64,000 nucleotides of DNA from Lachnospiraceae bacterium (GCA_028692975.1 JAQUWF010000007.1:1-64000), one strand, 5' to 3'. Counted from the stretch's first letter, positions 40,729 through 50,158 are shown. Notes: generated from the sequence alone by a model not told the origin. A program made the numbers and translations.

Positions 40729-41911
40729 CTCCTTACCCAAAAACATTAACAAGTGCTTGCTTGGGGATTGTTTCAATCTCCCCATTGGGTAATAGATGCG
40801 GGATCATGGCTCTCCTTACCCATTTTAGCAAACAAATCCTGTGTTTTCTTCTTCTGCCATCCGATGACTGGGTAAGCGCACTGCTTCCAAACCCCTCTTT
40901 ACCCAAAACATTAGCAAGTTGGTGCATGAAACTTGTTTCCAATCTCCCCATTGGGTAATGGGTGCGGGATCATGGCTCTCCTTACCCATTTTAGCAAACA
41001 AATCTTGTGTTTTCTCCTTCTGCCATCCGATGACTGGGTAAGCGCACTTCTTCCAAACCCCTCTTTACCCAAAACATTAGCAAGTTGGTGCATGAAACTT
41101 GTTCTTAATCTGCCCATTGGGTAATGGGTGCAAGATCATAGTGTTCTTTACCCATTTTGGCAAACAAATCTTGCGTTTTCTTCTTCTGCCATCTGTTTAT
41201 TGGGTAAGTGCACTGTTTCCAAACCCCTCTATACCCAAAACATTAGCAAGTTGGTGCATGAAACTTGTTCTTAATCTGCCCATTGGGTAATGGGTGCTGG
41301 ATCATGGCTCTCCTTACCCATTTTAGCAAACAAATCTTGTGTTTTCTTCTTTTGCCATCTGTTTGTTGGGTAAGCGCACTGCTTCCAAACCCCTCTTTAC
41401 CCAAAAACATCAGCAAGTTCGTGCGTGAAAACTGTTTCAATCTCCCCATTGGGTAATGGGTGCGGGATCATGGCTCTCCTTACCCATTTTAGCAAACAAA
41501 TCTTGTGTTTTCTCCTTCTGCCATCCGATGACTGGGTAAGCGCACTGTTTCCAAACCCCTCTTTACCCAAAACATTAGCAAGTTGGTGCATGAAACTTGT
41601 TCTTAATCTGCCCATTGGGTAATGGGTGCTGGATCATGGCTCTCCTTACCCATTTTAGCAAACAAATCCTGTATTTTCTTCTTCTGCCATCCGATGACTG
41701 GGTAAGCGCACTGTTTCCAAACCCCTCTTTACCCAAAAACATCAGCAAGTTCGTGCGTGAAAACTGCTTCAATCTCCCCATTGGGTAATGGGTGCGGGAT
41801 CATGGCTCTCCTTACCCATTTTAGCAAACAAATCTTGTGTTTTCTCCTTCTGCCATCCGATGACTGGGTAAGCGCACTGCTTCCAAACCCCTCTTTACCC
41901 ATTTTCCTAGA
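40729..41911. repeat. 166-bp tandem repeat array, seven units
   Basis: CCCATTGGGT occurs at 40781, 40947, 41113, 41279, 41445, 41611 and 41777: exactly 166 bp each time. A partial unit precedes the first. Sequence identity between units is high, with blocks of shared variants suggesting unequal exchange. Each unit holds two hairpins, AATGGGT/ACCCATT and TGGGTAA/TTACCCA. As 166 is not a multiple of three, open frames cannot run through the array and a non-coding role or selfish expansion is indicated; the ~65-codon frames it contains shift in every unit. Nothing else is recognised in 40603-40728. Confidence 0.93.
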
Positions 41912-41965
41912 ATGGTTGTCTTGATTTTTTCACAATCTTGTCCCCAAAAAATGAGGCACTCCCCC

Positions 41966-42032
41966 ACGATGCGCAAGCGAGCCCCCACCCACGATGCGCA
42001 AGCGAGCCCCCACCCGCGATGCGCAAGCGAGC
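41966..42032. repeat. Three 25-bp direct repeats
   Basis: ACGATGCGCAAGCGAGCCCC starts at 41966 and 41991 and, with one change, at 42016: a 25-bp period with nearly perfect identity. The repeats lie between the 166-bp array and the long inverted repeat. The block is GC-rich compared with its surroundings. Confidence 0.85.
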
Positions 42033-42055
42033 ATACAAATCGCCCTCCACCCCCA

Positions 42056-42325
42056 GAATGCAGCTGCTGCGCCGGGGCGTATGGGATTTGATTATGATCG
42101 TCAGTGGAGGGGGATATAGAAAGACTTAGGAAAAGCCGCCCGACACTTGCTGACGAGATTGGGTTGACAAAACCCAATCTCGAAACCACCTGAGACGCGT
42201 TTGCATCAGCAAACGGGTCGAATGTGGTTGGTTCAGCAAGCGTCGGGCGGCTTTTCCTTAGACTTTCTATCCCCCGGAGCCCGATCAAAATCAAACCCAT
42301 ACGCCCCGGTGCAGCAGAAGCATTC
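42056..42325. repeat. Multibranched long inverted-repeat element (~270 bp)
   Basis: Left arm 42056-42154 and right arm 42234-42325 are complementary over nearly 100 nt with small bulges (for example GGAAAAGCCGCCCGAC with GTCGGGCGGCTTTTCC; CCGGGGCGTATGGG with CCCATACGCCCCGG). The 79-nt interior has a perfect 12-bp hairpin (42155-42166 with 42172-42183), a second hairpin (42195-42205 with 42210-42220) and a closing stem AACCAC/GTGGTT (42185-42190 with 42225-42230). It sits 10 nt beyond the last exporter gene and would form a cloverleaf-like RNA or cruciform. No transposase, no coding region. Confidence 0.85.
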
Positions 42326-42335
42326 GTCCCCCACT

Positions 42336-43484
42336 CTATTGTTCCTGTTGCTTAAACTTACTAATAACCAGCGCAACCCCAATAAGCGCCACCGCGAAAA
42401 GCATCTCAATCCCCATGCCCTTAAGCACAGTATCCCGGATACTATCCGTCATAACAACGCAATTACTAAGTGTCTCATTAACCACCTCATACCAGTAGAT
42501 CGGCAGAAACTGCGCCACCCGCAAAACCTTATCCCCAAGAAGCGACATCTCCACAAACACTCCGCACAGAAAACACATCCCCAAAGACAAGGGCGTCACA
42601 ATATGATTTACCACCTGAGATTTATTCACCAGCAGCCCGATCACAAACGAAACAGCCAGACAAACCAGCATGAGAATAAAACTGTTCAGCAGATAAAACC
42701 ATTTATACGGATCATGGAAAAATCCGCCGCCACTGACAATCAGCATAAGCGCCAGCGAAAACAGCCACATACCAATCCCAACCACACCAAAAGCCAGGAT
42801 ACTCTCGGCATTCTGCCTTTTCAGAGACACCGCAGAGGCCAGCATACGATTCTTCACCTCCCGTTTACGGAAAAAAGTAAGCACCACCGCCAGCGTATAA
42901 CACAAAGCAGACAAAAACAAATACGGCATATAGCGGAACGTATACGCATAAGACGAAATACCCATCTTGCCGTTATTATCCAGAACATCCACCTTAGAAG
43001 ATTCCTGATTGCCACACAGTTCCACAGCCTTCACAGTATCAAAACCAGCCGCCATATACGAGCGCACCCCATTAAGAAAAGTATTGATCTGCTGGGAAAC
43101 ATAAATGCTGTTATAACTGCCCGGAATACCCGTAATCGCCAGTTCCTGCCCATTGACCAGACAGGACTGCTGGAAATTCGCTGGTATCCGCAGGATCAGG
43201 TCTACACTCTCATAATAAATGGTTTCCTGCATAACCTCCTCATCATTTTCCATATAGGAAACCTGATGCAGTTTTTCCAGATAATCTGCCAGTCCCTTCG
43301 CCAGTGCTCCGCCGTCCTCGTCTACCACTGCGATATGGAGTTTCTCTGCCGTATAAATACCGGATTCCGTATCCTTTGCCATAAACTGCATAATAAACGT
43401 AATACCGGTAAAAATAGCCAGGTACATGGCAATCATTCCGGAGAGTCTTTTGATAATTTTCATATAGCCCTTAAATACTGTCAT
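42336..43484 (-). CDS. ABC-2 type exporter permease (second)
   Basis: A 382-residue membrane protein of the ABC-2/YhgE-like class: one N-terminal helix (IIKRLSGMIAMYLAIFTGITFIM, ~10-32), a large extracytoplasmic domain (~40-200), then five to six helices (~205-375) including ILMLVCLAVSFVIGLLVNKSQVVNHIVTPLSLGMCFLCGVFVEMSLL. It overlaps the preceding permease gene by 14 nt and should form the transmembrane heterodimer with it. Ends immediately before the long inverted repeat. Confidence 0.85.
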   Translation of the reverse strand: MTVFKGYMKIIKRLSGMIAMYLAIFTGITFIMQFMAKDTESGIYTAEKLHIAVVDEDGGALAKGLADYLEKLHQVSYMENDEEVMQETIYYESVDLILRIPANFQQSCLVNGQELAITGIPGSYNSIYVSQQINTFLNGVRSYMAAGFDTVKAVELCGNQESSKVDVLDNNGKMGISSYAYTFRYMPYLFLSALCYTLAVVLTFFRKREVKNRMLASAVSLKRQNAESILAFGVVGIGMWLFSLALMLIVSGGGFFHDPYKWFYLLNSFILMLVCLAVSFVIGLLVNKSQVVNHIVTPLSLGMCFLCGVFVEMSLLGDKVLRVAQFLPIYWYEVVNETLSNCVVMTDSIRDTVLKGMGIEMLFAVALIGVALVISKFKQQEQ

Positions 43485-44601
43485 AACGTTCCCTCCTCAC
43501 CATCAAAAATGCACCCAGACCCAGAATCAAAACCATCAGAAGCAAAATCCCGATATCCCTAATATAACGTGCCGGGTCATCATAAATACTGATACAATAC
43601 AGAGCGTCGCTGATCAGAGCCGCCGGATTAATACGATTCAAAACCGGGACATTCACCTCAACCAAATGCTTGATCTGCGCCTGCATAAGTCCCGCCAGAA
43701 AAGAGCAGGTCATACTGATCGCCAGCATAATGCCAATCTTGACACCCTCTCTGCCCTTTCCACAGCTACCCACAAAAATCCCCATAGCCACACCGATCAG
43801 ACCGCCTACCGCACACACCAGCATCGTTTTGCCCAGATTGGCGCCCAGATCAATCTTCAAAACAAACACCAGATAAACCAGCAAAATCATAAGATTCACA
43901 AAGTGAACGAAAAACGTAACCAGTAGATCCACAAACACCATCTTCAGCCGATGTGTGGGGGTAATACACCTGCGAACAGCAAGACTGGTCAGATTCGCTT
44001 GCAGATTCATGGCCGTACTGAATCCAAGGAAACATCCGTACAGGCAGGCCATGGCAATGAGTGCCAGAAAATACTGCTGGGACCCATTGGTCTCTTTCCC
44101 CGTAATCGTTGTCTCCTTTACCAGATTCTGGTAATCCGCCAATGTCTCCACCGCGGCCGCCATTCCCTCCGGTTTTTCTTCGGCCACCGTGCGTATCATA
44201 TGTGCATTGCGGTTATAACTGTCCAAAAGAGTCTGGAGCACGCTCTCCTCGATACCTTCCGATGCAACCGTCAGAGTCGGCACATCCCTGGCATAAAAAA
44301 TACCCTGCACTTCATTTTCTTTCAGCAGCTGGAGTGCTTTCTCCTCCGACACGGTTTCCACATCAATGACCTTGCTCTCCCCCTGTTCCATCTCATCCAG
44401 AAACGACCCAAAGGTATCCGCCGCTTCCGATTGCGTTGTCTCCACCAGTGCCACCGGTATGGTTTTCAGACTGTCTTTTCCAACGTTTGAGAGTGCAAAA
44501 TAAAACAGCGTACCTAAAATCAACGGAAAAGCCATAGCCCAGAACATAGCCACCCGGTCACGCATGGTACAAAGGAATCGATATTTAATCAAATGCATCA
44601 T
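43471..44601 (-). CDS. ABC-2 type exporter permease (first)
   Basis: A 376-residue ABC-2 permease: first helix VAMFWAMAFPLILGTLFYFAL (~15-35), extracytoplasmic domain to ~165, then QYFLALIAMACLYGCFLGFSTAMNLQANLTSLAVRRCITPTHRLKM and further helices, with MTCSFLAGLMQAQIKHLVEVNVPVLNRINPAALISDALYCI near 290-330 as the family's conserved loop. Exports lipids, antibiotics or polymers in other systems. The gene lies 12 nt after its ATPase partner. Start ATGATG behind AGGAGG. Confidence 0.87.
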   Translation of the reverse strand: MMHLIKYRFLCTMRDRVAMFWAMAFPLILGTLFYFALSNVGKDSLKTIPVALVETTQSEAADTFGSFLDEMEQGESKVIDVETVSEEKALQLLKENEVQGIFYARDVPTLTVASEGIEESVLQTLLDSYNRNAHMIRTVAEEKPEGMAAAVETLADYQNLVKETTITGKETNGSQQYFLALIAMACLYGCFLGFSTAMNLQANLTSLAVRRCITPTHRLKMVFVDLLVTFFVHFVNLMILLVYLVFVLKIDLGANLGKTMLVCAVGGLIGVAMGIFVGSCGKGREGVKIGIMLAISMTCSFLAGLMQAQIKHLVEVNVPVLNRINPAALISDALYCISIYDDPARYIRDIGILLLMVLILGLGAFLMVRRERYDSI

Positions 44602-44613
44602 AGCTTTCCCCTC

Positions 44614-45543
44614 CTAATCTCTCAGTTCTTTTCCCGTGATTTCCAGAAATACATCATTCAACGTAGGCAGTTCAGAAAATACTCTGCCAAAAGCCATATC
44701 CTTCTCCTGCAGATACCCCAGCACACGCACCAGATTATGCTTCGCCCCGCTGCACCGCACCACCAGCACCTGCTCCGCATACTCCACATCAAAGACATGG
44801 GGCAGTTCCCTCATATCCGCCAAATTGTGCTCCTCCAGAAGCACACCCTCTATGGTAATCTTTTCGCCGGTCTTAATCATACTCTTTAATTCTTCCTTCG
44901 TGCCAAGAGCAATGCAGCGTCCATGGTCTAAAATGGCGATGCGGCTGCAGATCTGCTCCACTTCTTCCATATAATGAGACGTATAGATAACCGTTGCACC
45001 CTTGCGGTTTAATTCCATGATACCTTCCAAAATCTTATTCCGGCTCTGTGGATCCACGGCCACTGTAGGCTCATCCATAATGATCAGCCGTGGCTGGTGC
45101 GCGATGCCACAGGCAATGTTCAGCCTGCGCAGAAGTCCGCCGGATAACTGCTTTGGCCGCATCTTCGTGTACTCCTCCAGACCTACAAAGGCAATGGCCT
45201 CTTCCACCAGTACTTTTCTCTTCTCCTTTTCTTTCACATACAGTCCGCAGAAATAATCGATATTTTCCCGCACATTCATCTCCTCAAACACGGCCACATT
45301 CTGCAGCACCACACCGATCTGCTTCTTTGCCTCGTAATTATCCGGTGTCATTTTCTTTCCGAATACTTCAATTGTTCCCTTATCATATTTTAAGAGTGCC
45401 AAAAGACAGCTGATCGCCGTCGTCTTACCGGAACCGTTCGGTCCCAGCAGTCCGAAAATTTCCCCTTCATGAATTTCCAGATTCAAATGATCCAGCGCCA
45501 CCAGCTGACCATATCGTTTTACCAGATTCTCTATTTTTATCAT
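44614..45543 (-). CDS. ABC-2 type exporter ATP-binding protein
   Basis: A 309-residue ATPase: Walker A GLLGPNGSGKTTAIS (~35-49), Q-loop VVLQNVAVFEEMNVRENIDYF, signature LSGGLLRRLNIACGIAHQP, Walker B RLIIMDEPTVAVDPQSR, switch His in IYTSHYMEEVEQI, then a C-terminal DrrA-type extension. Typical of drug/bacitracin-type or lantibiotic self-protection exporters. Divergent from a NarL-type two-component system with paired palindromes between them, which likely controls it. Start is taken at ATG-ATA-AAA, 9 nt behind GGAGG. Confidence 0.92.
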   Translation of the reverse strand: MIKIENLVKRYGQLVALDHLNLEIHEGEIFGLLGPNGSGKTTAISCLLALLKYDKGTIEVFGKKMTPDNYEAKKQIGVVLQNVAVFEEMNVRENIDYFCGLYVKEKEKRKVLVEEAIAFVGLEEYTKMRPKQLSGGLLRRLNIACGIAHQPRLIIMDEPTVAVDPQSRNKILEGIMELNRKGATVIYTSHYMEEVEQICSRIAILDHGRCIALGTKEELKSMIKTGEKITIEGVLLEEHNLADMRELPHVFDVEYAEQVLVVRCSGAKHNLVRVLGYLQEKDMAFGRVFSELPTLNDVFLEITGKELRD

Positions 45544-45624
45544 GTTCATTTCCTCCTCCACTTGATAGTTACAGTATAATCCTCTTTTTCCCCCAGCATA
45601 AGTGTCCCCTGTCAGCATCTCGCA

Positions 45625-45687
45625 TGACATTTGTCACATTCCATATGATGATTATCAGATGACATTTGTCATGAAAATGATTATAAT
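45625..45687 (+). promoter_or_regulatory. Paired palindromic sites and promoter in the exporter/two-component intergenic region
   Basis: TGACATTTGTCA occurs twice, at 45625-45636 and (as ATGACATTTGTCAT) at 45659-45672, about 35 bp apart. The second copy overlaps ATGACA (45659-45664), which is 17 bp from TATAAT (45682-45687), a good promoter for the histidine kinase gene. Two such palindromes fit binding by the NarL-type response regulator encoded in this operon. Confidence 0.7.
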
Positions 45688-45723
45688 GAATGTATTCTAT
45701 GATACACACGAAAGGGGATTGCC

Positions 45724-46848
45724 ATGCGGACACTGACCAACAAAGCACTGCTGCTTTTTTTTTGTTTCGGCACCATGCTCTTTGTGCCCACCGACAGAGC
45801 CTACATTGCCGCCCTTTTGTTCGCTGTGACATGTGCCTGCTTTCTTTACTTTTTCTACCGAAGCGACTGCCTGGAACACGGACTGCTTTCTTATCTGAAG
45901 AAACCGGACTATAATCTGATCGTGACTACCCTCTACGGCATCCTCTCTTTCTGGTTTCCGAAACTGATGCTATTCACACCGCTCCTGGCCTATGATGCCT
46001 TTTCTATACGCAATTATCCGGCGCTGACTCTGTATCTGATCAGCCTCTCTGCATCTTACCTGCCGACAGAACCGGCCCTGTGGATCTTTCTGCTTTTCGG
46101 TCTGCTTCTGTCCTGTTATCTGGCTGCTCAGGCACAGTCTTATGCAAAACTGTCCAGTCTGTACAAAAAGACCAGAGATGACAGCGCCGAGCGGAACATG
46201 CTGCTCTCCGAGAAAAATCAGGCTCTTCTGGACAATCAGGACTATGAAATATACACGGCTACCCTGAAGGAGCGCAACCGCATCGCCAGGGAGATACACG
46301 ACAACGTGGGACATATGCTTTCCCGTTCCATCCTTATGGTGGGCGCGCTCAAAGCTATAAACCAGACCGATGCCATGGTAACGCCTCTGGATACTTTGGA
46401 TGCAACGCTGAATACCGCCATGGACAACATTCGCACCAGCGTCCACGACCTTCATGATGAATCGGTAAATCTGCGGGAAGTGGTGGAAAGTCTCACCCAT
46501 GACTTCACTTTCTGCCCGGTGTCCCTGTCCTACGACCTGTCCTATGAGGTGCCGAGAAATGTAAAATACTGCTTCATTACTATTGTAAAAGAAGGCTTGT
46601 CCAACATTGCCAAACACAGCAATGCCACTCAGGTACAGATCGTCCTGCGGGAACATCCGGCCTTTTATCAGCTGATCATCCAGGATAACGGCACTGCTTC
46701 CAGTGCGTATACCGATTCCGGCATCGGCCTGATCAATATGCAGGATCGTGTGACGACTTTGCATGGCACCATGCAGGTTACACAGGAAGATGGGTTTAAA
46801 ATATTTATCATGATTCCAAAATCAGAAATAGGGGGGATAACACAATGA
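45724..46848 (+). CDS. Sensor histidine kinase (HisKA_3/NarX-DesK type)
   Basis: A 374-residue membrane kinase. Five to six hydrophobic segments fill residues ~8-145 with short loops. A coiled linker leads to the dimerisation/phosphoacceptor helix TLKERNRIAREIHDNVGHMLSRSI (phosphorylated His in REIHDNVGH, ~residue 196). The HATPase shows VKEGLSNIAKHSNAT (N box) and DSGIGLINMQDRV (G box). It likely senses a membrane or envelope signal and phosphorylates the response regulator whose gene overlaps by 4 nt. Target: probably the divergent ABC-2 exporter genes. ATG behind AAAGGGG. Confidence 0.92.
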   Translation: MRTLTNKALLLFFCFGTMLFVPTDRAYIAALLFAVTCACFLYFFYRSDCLEHGLLSYLKKPDYNLIVTTLYGILSFWFPKLMLFTPLLAYDAFSIRNYPALTLYLISLSASYLPTEPALWIFLLFGLLLSCYLAAQAQSYAKLSSLYKKTRDDSAERNMLLSEKNQALLDNQDYEIYTATLKERNRIAREIHDNVGHMLSRSILMVGALKAINQTDAMVTPLDTLDATLNTAMDNIRTSVHDLHDESVNLREVVESLTHDFTFCPVSLSYDLSYEVPRNVKYCFITIVKEGLSNIAKHSNATQVQIVLREHPAFYQLIIQDNGTASSAYTDSGIGLINMQDRVTTLHGTMQVTQEDGFKIFIMIPKSEIGGITQ

Positions 46849-47465
46849 GAGTTGTGATTGTAGATGATGACTGCCTGGTAGCAGGCGCATTAAAGACTAT
46901 ACTAGAAGCAGGTAATGAAATACAGGTAGACGCAGTGGGCTCTGACGGGTCCGAGGCCATCACCCTTTACCGCCGCCACCGCCCAGATGTGCTGCTGATG
47001 GATATCCGTATGAAAAACATGAGCGGCCTGGATGCGGCCAGCACGATTTTGTCCGAATTTTCCGACGCAAAAATCCTGCTGCTCACCACATTTTCCGATG
47101 ACGAGTATATCGTCCGTGCACTGAAATTGGGTGCCAAAGGTTATATTTTAAAACAGGATTATAACAGCATTGTCGCTTCTATCAAATCGGTGAACACCGG
47201 ACAGACTGTATTTGGCAGCGAGATCAGTTCACGCATACCTGGTCTTCTACAGGCCGATAAATCATTTGATTATAGTGTGTACGAGATCAATGAACGGGAA
47301 TCTGAGATTATCCGGCTGATTGCAGATGGTTTAAGCAACAAAGAAATTGCGGCCGAGCTCTTCTTAAGTGAAGGCACCGTCCGCAATTATCTTAGTTCTA
47401 TCTTAGACAAGCTCCAGCTCCGCGACCGGACCCAGCTAGCTGTCTTTTATTACCAACACCTTTGA
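46845..47465 (+). CDS. NarL/FixJ-family response regulator
   Basis: A 206-residue regulator: receiver domain with DDD at the start (VVIVDDDCLV), phosphoacceptor Asp in DVLLMDIRMKNMSGLDA (~residue 52), Thr/Lys conserved positions in LLLTTFSDDEYIVRALKLGAKGYILK; then a LuxR-type HTH (LNERESEIIRLIADGLSNKEIAAELFLSEGTVRNYLSSIL) at ~145-190. Co-translated with the kinase through an ATGA overlap. Ends convergently, one nucleotide from the BceB-type gene. Confidence 0.94.
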   Translation: MRVVIVDDDCLVAGALKTILEAGNEIQVDAVGSDGSEAITLYRRHRPDVLLMDIRMKNMSGLDAASTILSEFSDAKILLLTTFSDDEYIVRALKLGAKGYILKQDYNSIVASIKSVNTGQTVFGSEISSRIPGLLQADKSFDYSVYEINERESEIIRLIADGLSNKEIAAELFLSEGTVRNYLSSILDKLQLRDRTQLAVFYYQHL

Positions 47466-49373
47466 TTATTTCCTTAATTCCACATTTTTCTTATACACCA
47501 CAACTGAGCCAAGATAACACAGGACCAGGAAAACAAAGATCACGCCCACGCTGATCAGATTGACTGCCAACAGGTCCGTGCGCGTCACTTTAGCCAGTGC
47601 TTCCACTGAAAAGTAACTGGAAACTGCCATGACCACAAAGGGCAGCGCATAAGCACTGAACAGTTCCCTGGCAATGGATTTTGCCAGAGTACGCTTTCCG
47701 ATGCCCAGTTTTTTCAGCACACGGTAACGCTCCTTCTCCTCAAAAGCATCGTTATACAACTTCATGTAAAGGATACTGCCGCTGGCGAGAATAAATACCA
47801 TGAATACGAAAATGCATACAGAATACATGACCTTGACCCATTCCAATTCTGTATCCTTGGGATTGACCGCCACACGGCCCACATAGACATCCTTCGCGCC
47901 ATTCACAAGCGCATCCAGATCATCCAATGACGCTTCATAATTATAAATATCTTTGATGCGGTAATTATAGGTATAGATCTGCTGCCCCTGCGGTATCATT
48001 TCTTCATAAGACTTGTCACTTACCACATAATTCCGTATATCTTCCTGTAGATAGCCCATATATGGGATCTTACTGTCTGCTATCTCCTGGAATTCCTTTC
48101 CGCCTATGTTCACCGTCCCCAGCTGCTGCTCCGTAATCGTGGAAATCAACGGCTGATTCTGTAGATTGATCACCTCCTGATCCGAGGGTTCCGGCAGATC
48201 AAATTCCAGTCCTGCATGTTCCGCCAGTGTTTTCAGTTGGGAATAGGATAAGAGGGCATAGTTCGCCTGCTGATATTTTGTATCGATCTTGGAACTGTCC
48301 AAAGCCAGCATGGTGATTTCCCCAGAATAAGTGATCTCATTATCCTTTCCGATTGTTTCCGCTAAGGTATCATCCAGATCCGGCTCGTTTGCCAACACCT
48401 GGAAAGTGTAAGTGTTTCGGAAATGTACCATTTTATCGTAGCGCATTTTCATGGCAAAAGCCGCCGCCAGTGCAGTCACCGAACAGATCATGAGCACACA
48501 GGTCATAGCGTACGTCCGATAATTTTTCTTCATGCGGAAGATCACCTGATTGATCCACAGTGTCCGCTGCTTCTGATACAAAAACTTCTTGCTTTTCTCC
48601 AGTCTCTGGAACACAAAAGGAATCATGCCTCCAAAGAGCAAATATACGCCCACGATAACCAGCACAACAGCCATGGTCGCGTTATTCAGTGCCTCCTGTC
48701 CAGCGTTTTTGACCGCCAGGAAATATCCACCCGCCAGCACACACATGCCCAGAATGGCTTTCAGCACGAGAAGCCAGTTCTTCCGCTTTACATATTCATT
48801 CTTCTTGCCGGCCGACACCATATCCAGCACGCTGCTTCGCACAATACTCACATAGCCTTTGATCACGAAGACCAGGTACAAAACCAGATATATCACCGCA
48901 GTTCCAATGATTGGTTTTGGTTCAAAATGGAACTGAATGTTTACTGTGACATCCGAAATCGCAACCAGAATCAGTTGAAACAGATGCGTCACCAGCGTGC
49001 CAACACCGATTCCCAGCACCAACGCGGTAAGACCTGTAAAAATACTCTCCAGCATATAAAGTCTGCCGATCTTCTGATTGGTCAATCCCATAAATACATA
49101 GATACCGATTTCTTTCTTGCGTTTCGTCAAAAACACATTGGTGGCATACCAGATAAAAAAGAACATGAAGCATCCAAGCACGATAGAAATAATCTGTACC
49201 ACCATATCGATATACTGCTTATTCCGCTCTCCCAATGTGGTGAACGCATCCGAATAAATAATGTACTGGAAATTCAATAATACAAGGATAGTAAACGCAA
49301 GCGAGATAACCAGTGCTATATAATTCCGAAAACTGCTCTTGAAATTCTGCAGGGCAAGCTTCAACATACTCAC
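47466..49373 (-). CDS. BceB-like ABC transporter permease (FtsX family)
   Basis: A 635-residue FtsX-type permease with about ten helices. An N-terminal FtsX core (MLKLALQNFKSSFRNYIAL...; KRKKEIGIYVFMGLTNQKIGRLYMLESIFTGL near 88-115), a large extracytoplasmic domain between helices 7 and 8 (~330-520), and a second FtsX core near the C-terminus (YRVLKKLGIGKRTLAKSIARELF). BceAB-type transporters free lipid-II-cycle intermediates from peptide antibiotics and also act as sensors for BceS-like kinases. Its GTG start overlaps the ATPase stop codon (GTGA), which implies coupling. No two-component genes are adjacent to this pair. Confidence 0.9.
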   Translation of the reverse strand: MSMLKLALQNFKSSFRNYIALVISLAFTILVLLNFQYIIYSDAFTTLGERNKQYIDMVVQIISIVLGCFMFFFIWYATNVFLTKRKKEIGIYVFMGLTNQKIGRLYMLESIFTGLTALVLGIGVGTLVTHLFQLILVAISDVTVNIQFHFEPKPIIGTAVIYLVLYLVFVIKGYVSIVRSSVLDMVSAGKKNEYVKRKNWLLVLKAILGMCVLAGGYFLAVKNAGQEALNNATMAVVLVIVGVYLLFGGMIPFVFQRLEKSKKFLYQKQRTLWINQVIFRMKKNYRTYAMTCVLMICSVTALAAAFAMKMRYDKMVHFRNTYTFQVLANEPDLDDTLAETIGKDNEITYSGEITMLALDSSKIDTKYQQANYALLSYSQLKTLAEHAGLEFDLPEPSDQEVINLQNQPLISTITEQQLGTVNIGGKEFQEIADSKIPYMGYLQEDIRNYVVSDKSYEEMIPQGQQIYTYNYRIKDIYNYEASLDDLDALVNGAKDVYVGRVAVNPKDTELEWVKVMYSVCIFVFMVFILASGSILYMKLYNDAFEEKERYRVLKKLGIGKRTLAKSIARELFSAYALPFVVMAVSSYFSVEALAKVTRTDLLAVNLISVGVIFVFLVLCYLGSVVVYKKNVELRK

Positions 49374-50131
49374 GACAGCTCACCTCCCATGGAAGACTGC
49401 ATATCGATGATCCGATCATAAAATTCTTTCCGGCTGGCTCCCCGGCTCAGTTTGCACTGGATCGTACCGTCACTTAAGATGTACACATCTTTGGCATAGG
49501 AAGCACAGAGGGCATCGTGAGTCACCATAAGGATGGTAGCACGTCCCTGGTCATTGACCTGTTTCAGACATTCCAGGAGATCTCGTCCCGACTTGGAATC
49601 CAGCGCCCCGGTAGGCTCATCTGCAAAGATGATCTCCGGGTCCGTGATCAACGCTCGACTTGCCGCCCCGCGCTGCTTCTGCCCGCCGGACAGTTGATAG
49701 GGATATTTGTCCAAATGCTGGATCAGCCCGAACATCTCTGCCAGTTCTTTTGTCTTTGTCATGCAGGTCTGGGTCGGCACCCCGTTCAGAGACAATGGCA
49801 GCGCAATATTATCCTGTAATGTCATAGTATCCAGCAGATTATAATCCTGGAAAATAAACCCGATCTTATCCCGCCTCAGTCTGGACAGTTCCTGATTGGA
49901 TATTCTGGTAATATCATTCCCGTCCAGAATCACCGACCCCTGAGTAGGCTTGTCGATAGACGATAAGATGTTGAGCAGCGTCGTCTTCCCTGAACCACTG
50001 GGTCCCATAATAGCGATAAAGTCCTTCTCATAGATTTCCATATCGATACCCTTAAGCACCCTGGTCTGAAATCCCTTCACCCCGTAATCTTTGATTAAAT
50101 GTTTAATTTCTACTACTTTCTTTTCATTCAT
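49370..50131 (-). CDS. BceA-like ABC transporter ATP-binding protein
   Basis: A 253-residue MacB/BceA-class ATPase: Walker A GPSGSGKTTLLN (~42-53), IFQDYNLLDTMTLQDNIALPLSL, signature LSGGQKQRGAASRALI (an R-GAAS variant of the usual QRVAIARAL), Walker B EIIFADEPTGALD, and H-loop LMVTHD. It drives the BceB-like permease encoded next. ATG behind GGAGGAATG. Confidence 0.93.
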   Translation of the reverse strand: MNEKKVVEIKHLIKDYGVKGFQTRVLKGIDMEIYEKDFIAIMGPSGSGKTTLLNILSSIDKPTQGSVILDGNDITRISNQELSRLRRDKIGFIFQDYNLLDTMTLQDNIALPLSLNGVPTQTCMTKTKELAEMFGLIQHLDKYPYQLSGGQKQRGAASRALITDPEIIFADEPTGALDSKSGRDLLECLKQVNDQGRATILMVTHDALCASYAKDVYILSDGTIQCKLSRGASRKEFYDRIIDMQSSMGGELS

Positions 50132-50158
50132 AATCTTTCATTCCTCCTGACATAACCT

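Noticed and set aside
40733..41788. Series of ~65-codon frames in the 166-bp array
   Set aside because: The unit length shifts the frame in each copy; the frames are identical shadows with no start signals.
41821..42300. 159-codon minus-strand frame across the inverted repeat
   Set aside because: It runs through the 25-bp repeats and palindrome, has no ribosome-binding site, and its composition reflects the repeats.
42056..42325. Insertion sequence or MITE with terminal repeats
   Set aside because: The arms span the whole element and enclose a structured core. No transposase, no target duplication and no second copy in the window; kept as an inverted-repeat element.
42201..43562. 453-codon plus-strand frame opposite the exporter permeases
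   Set aside because: Antisense to two clear ABC-2 permeases; typical GC-skewed shadow with low-complexity His/Gln/Arg content.
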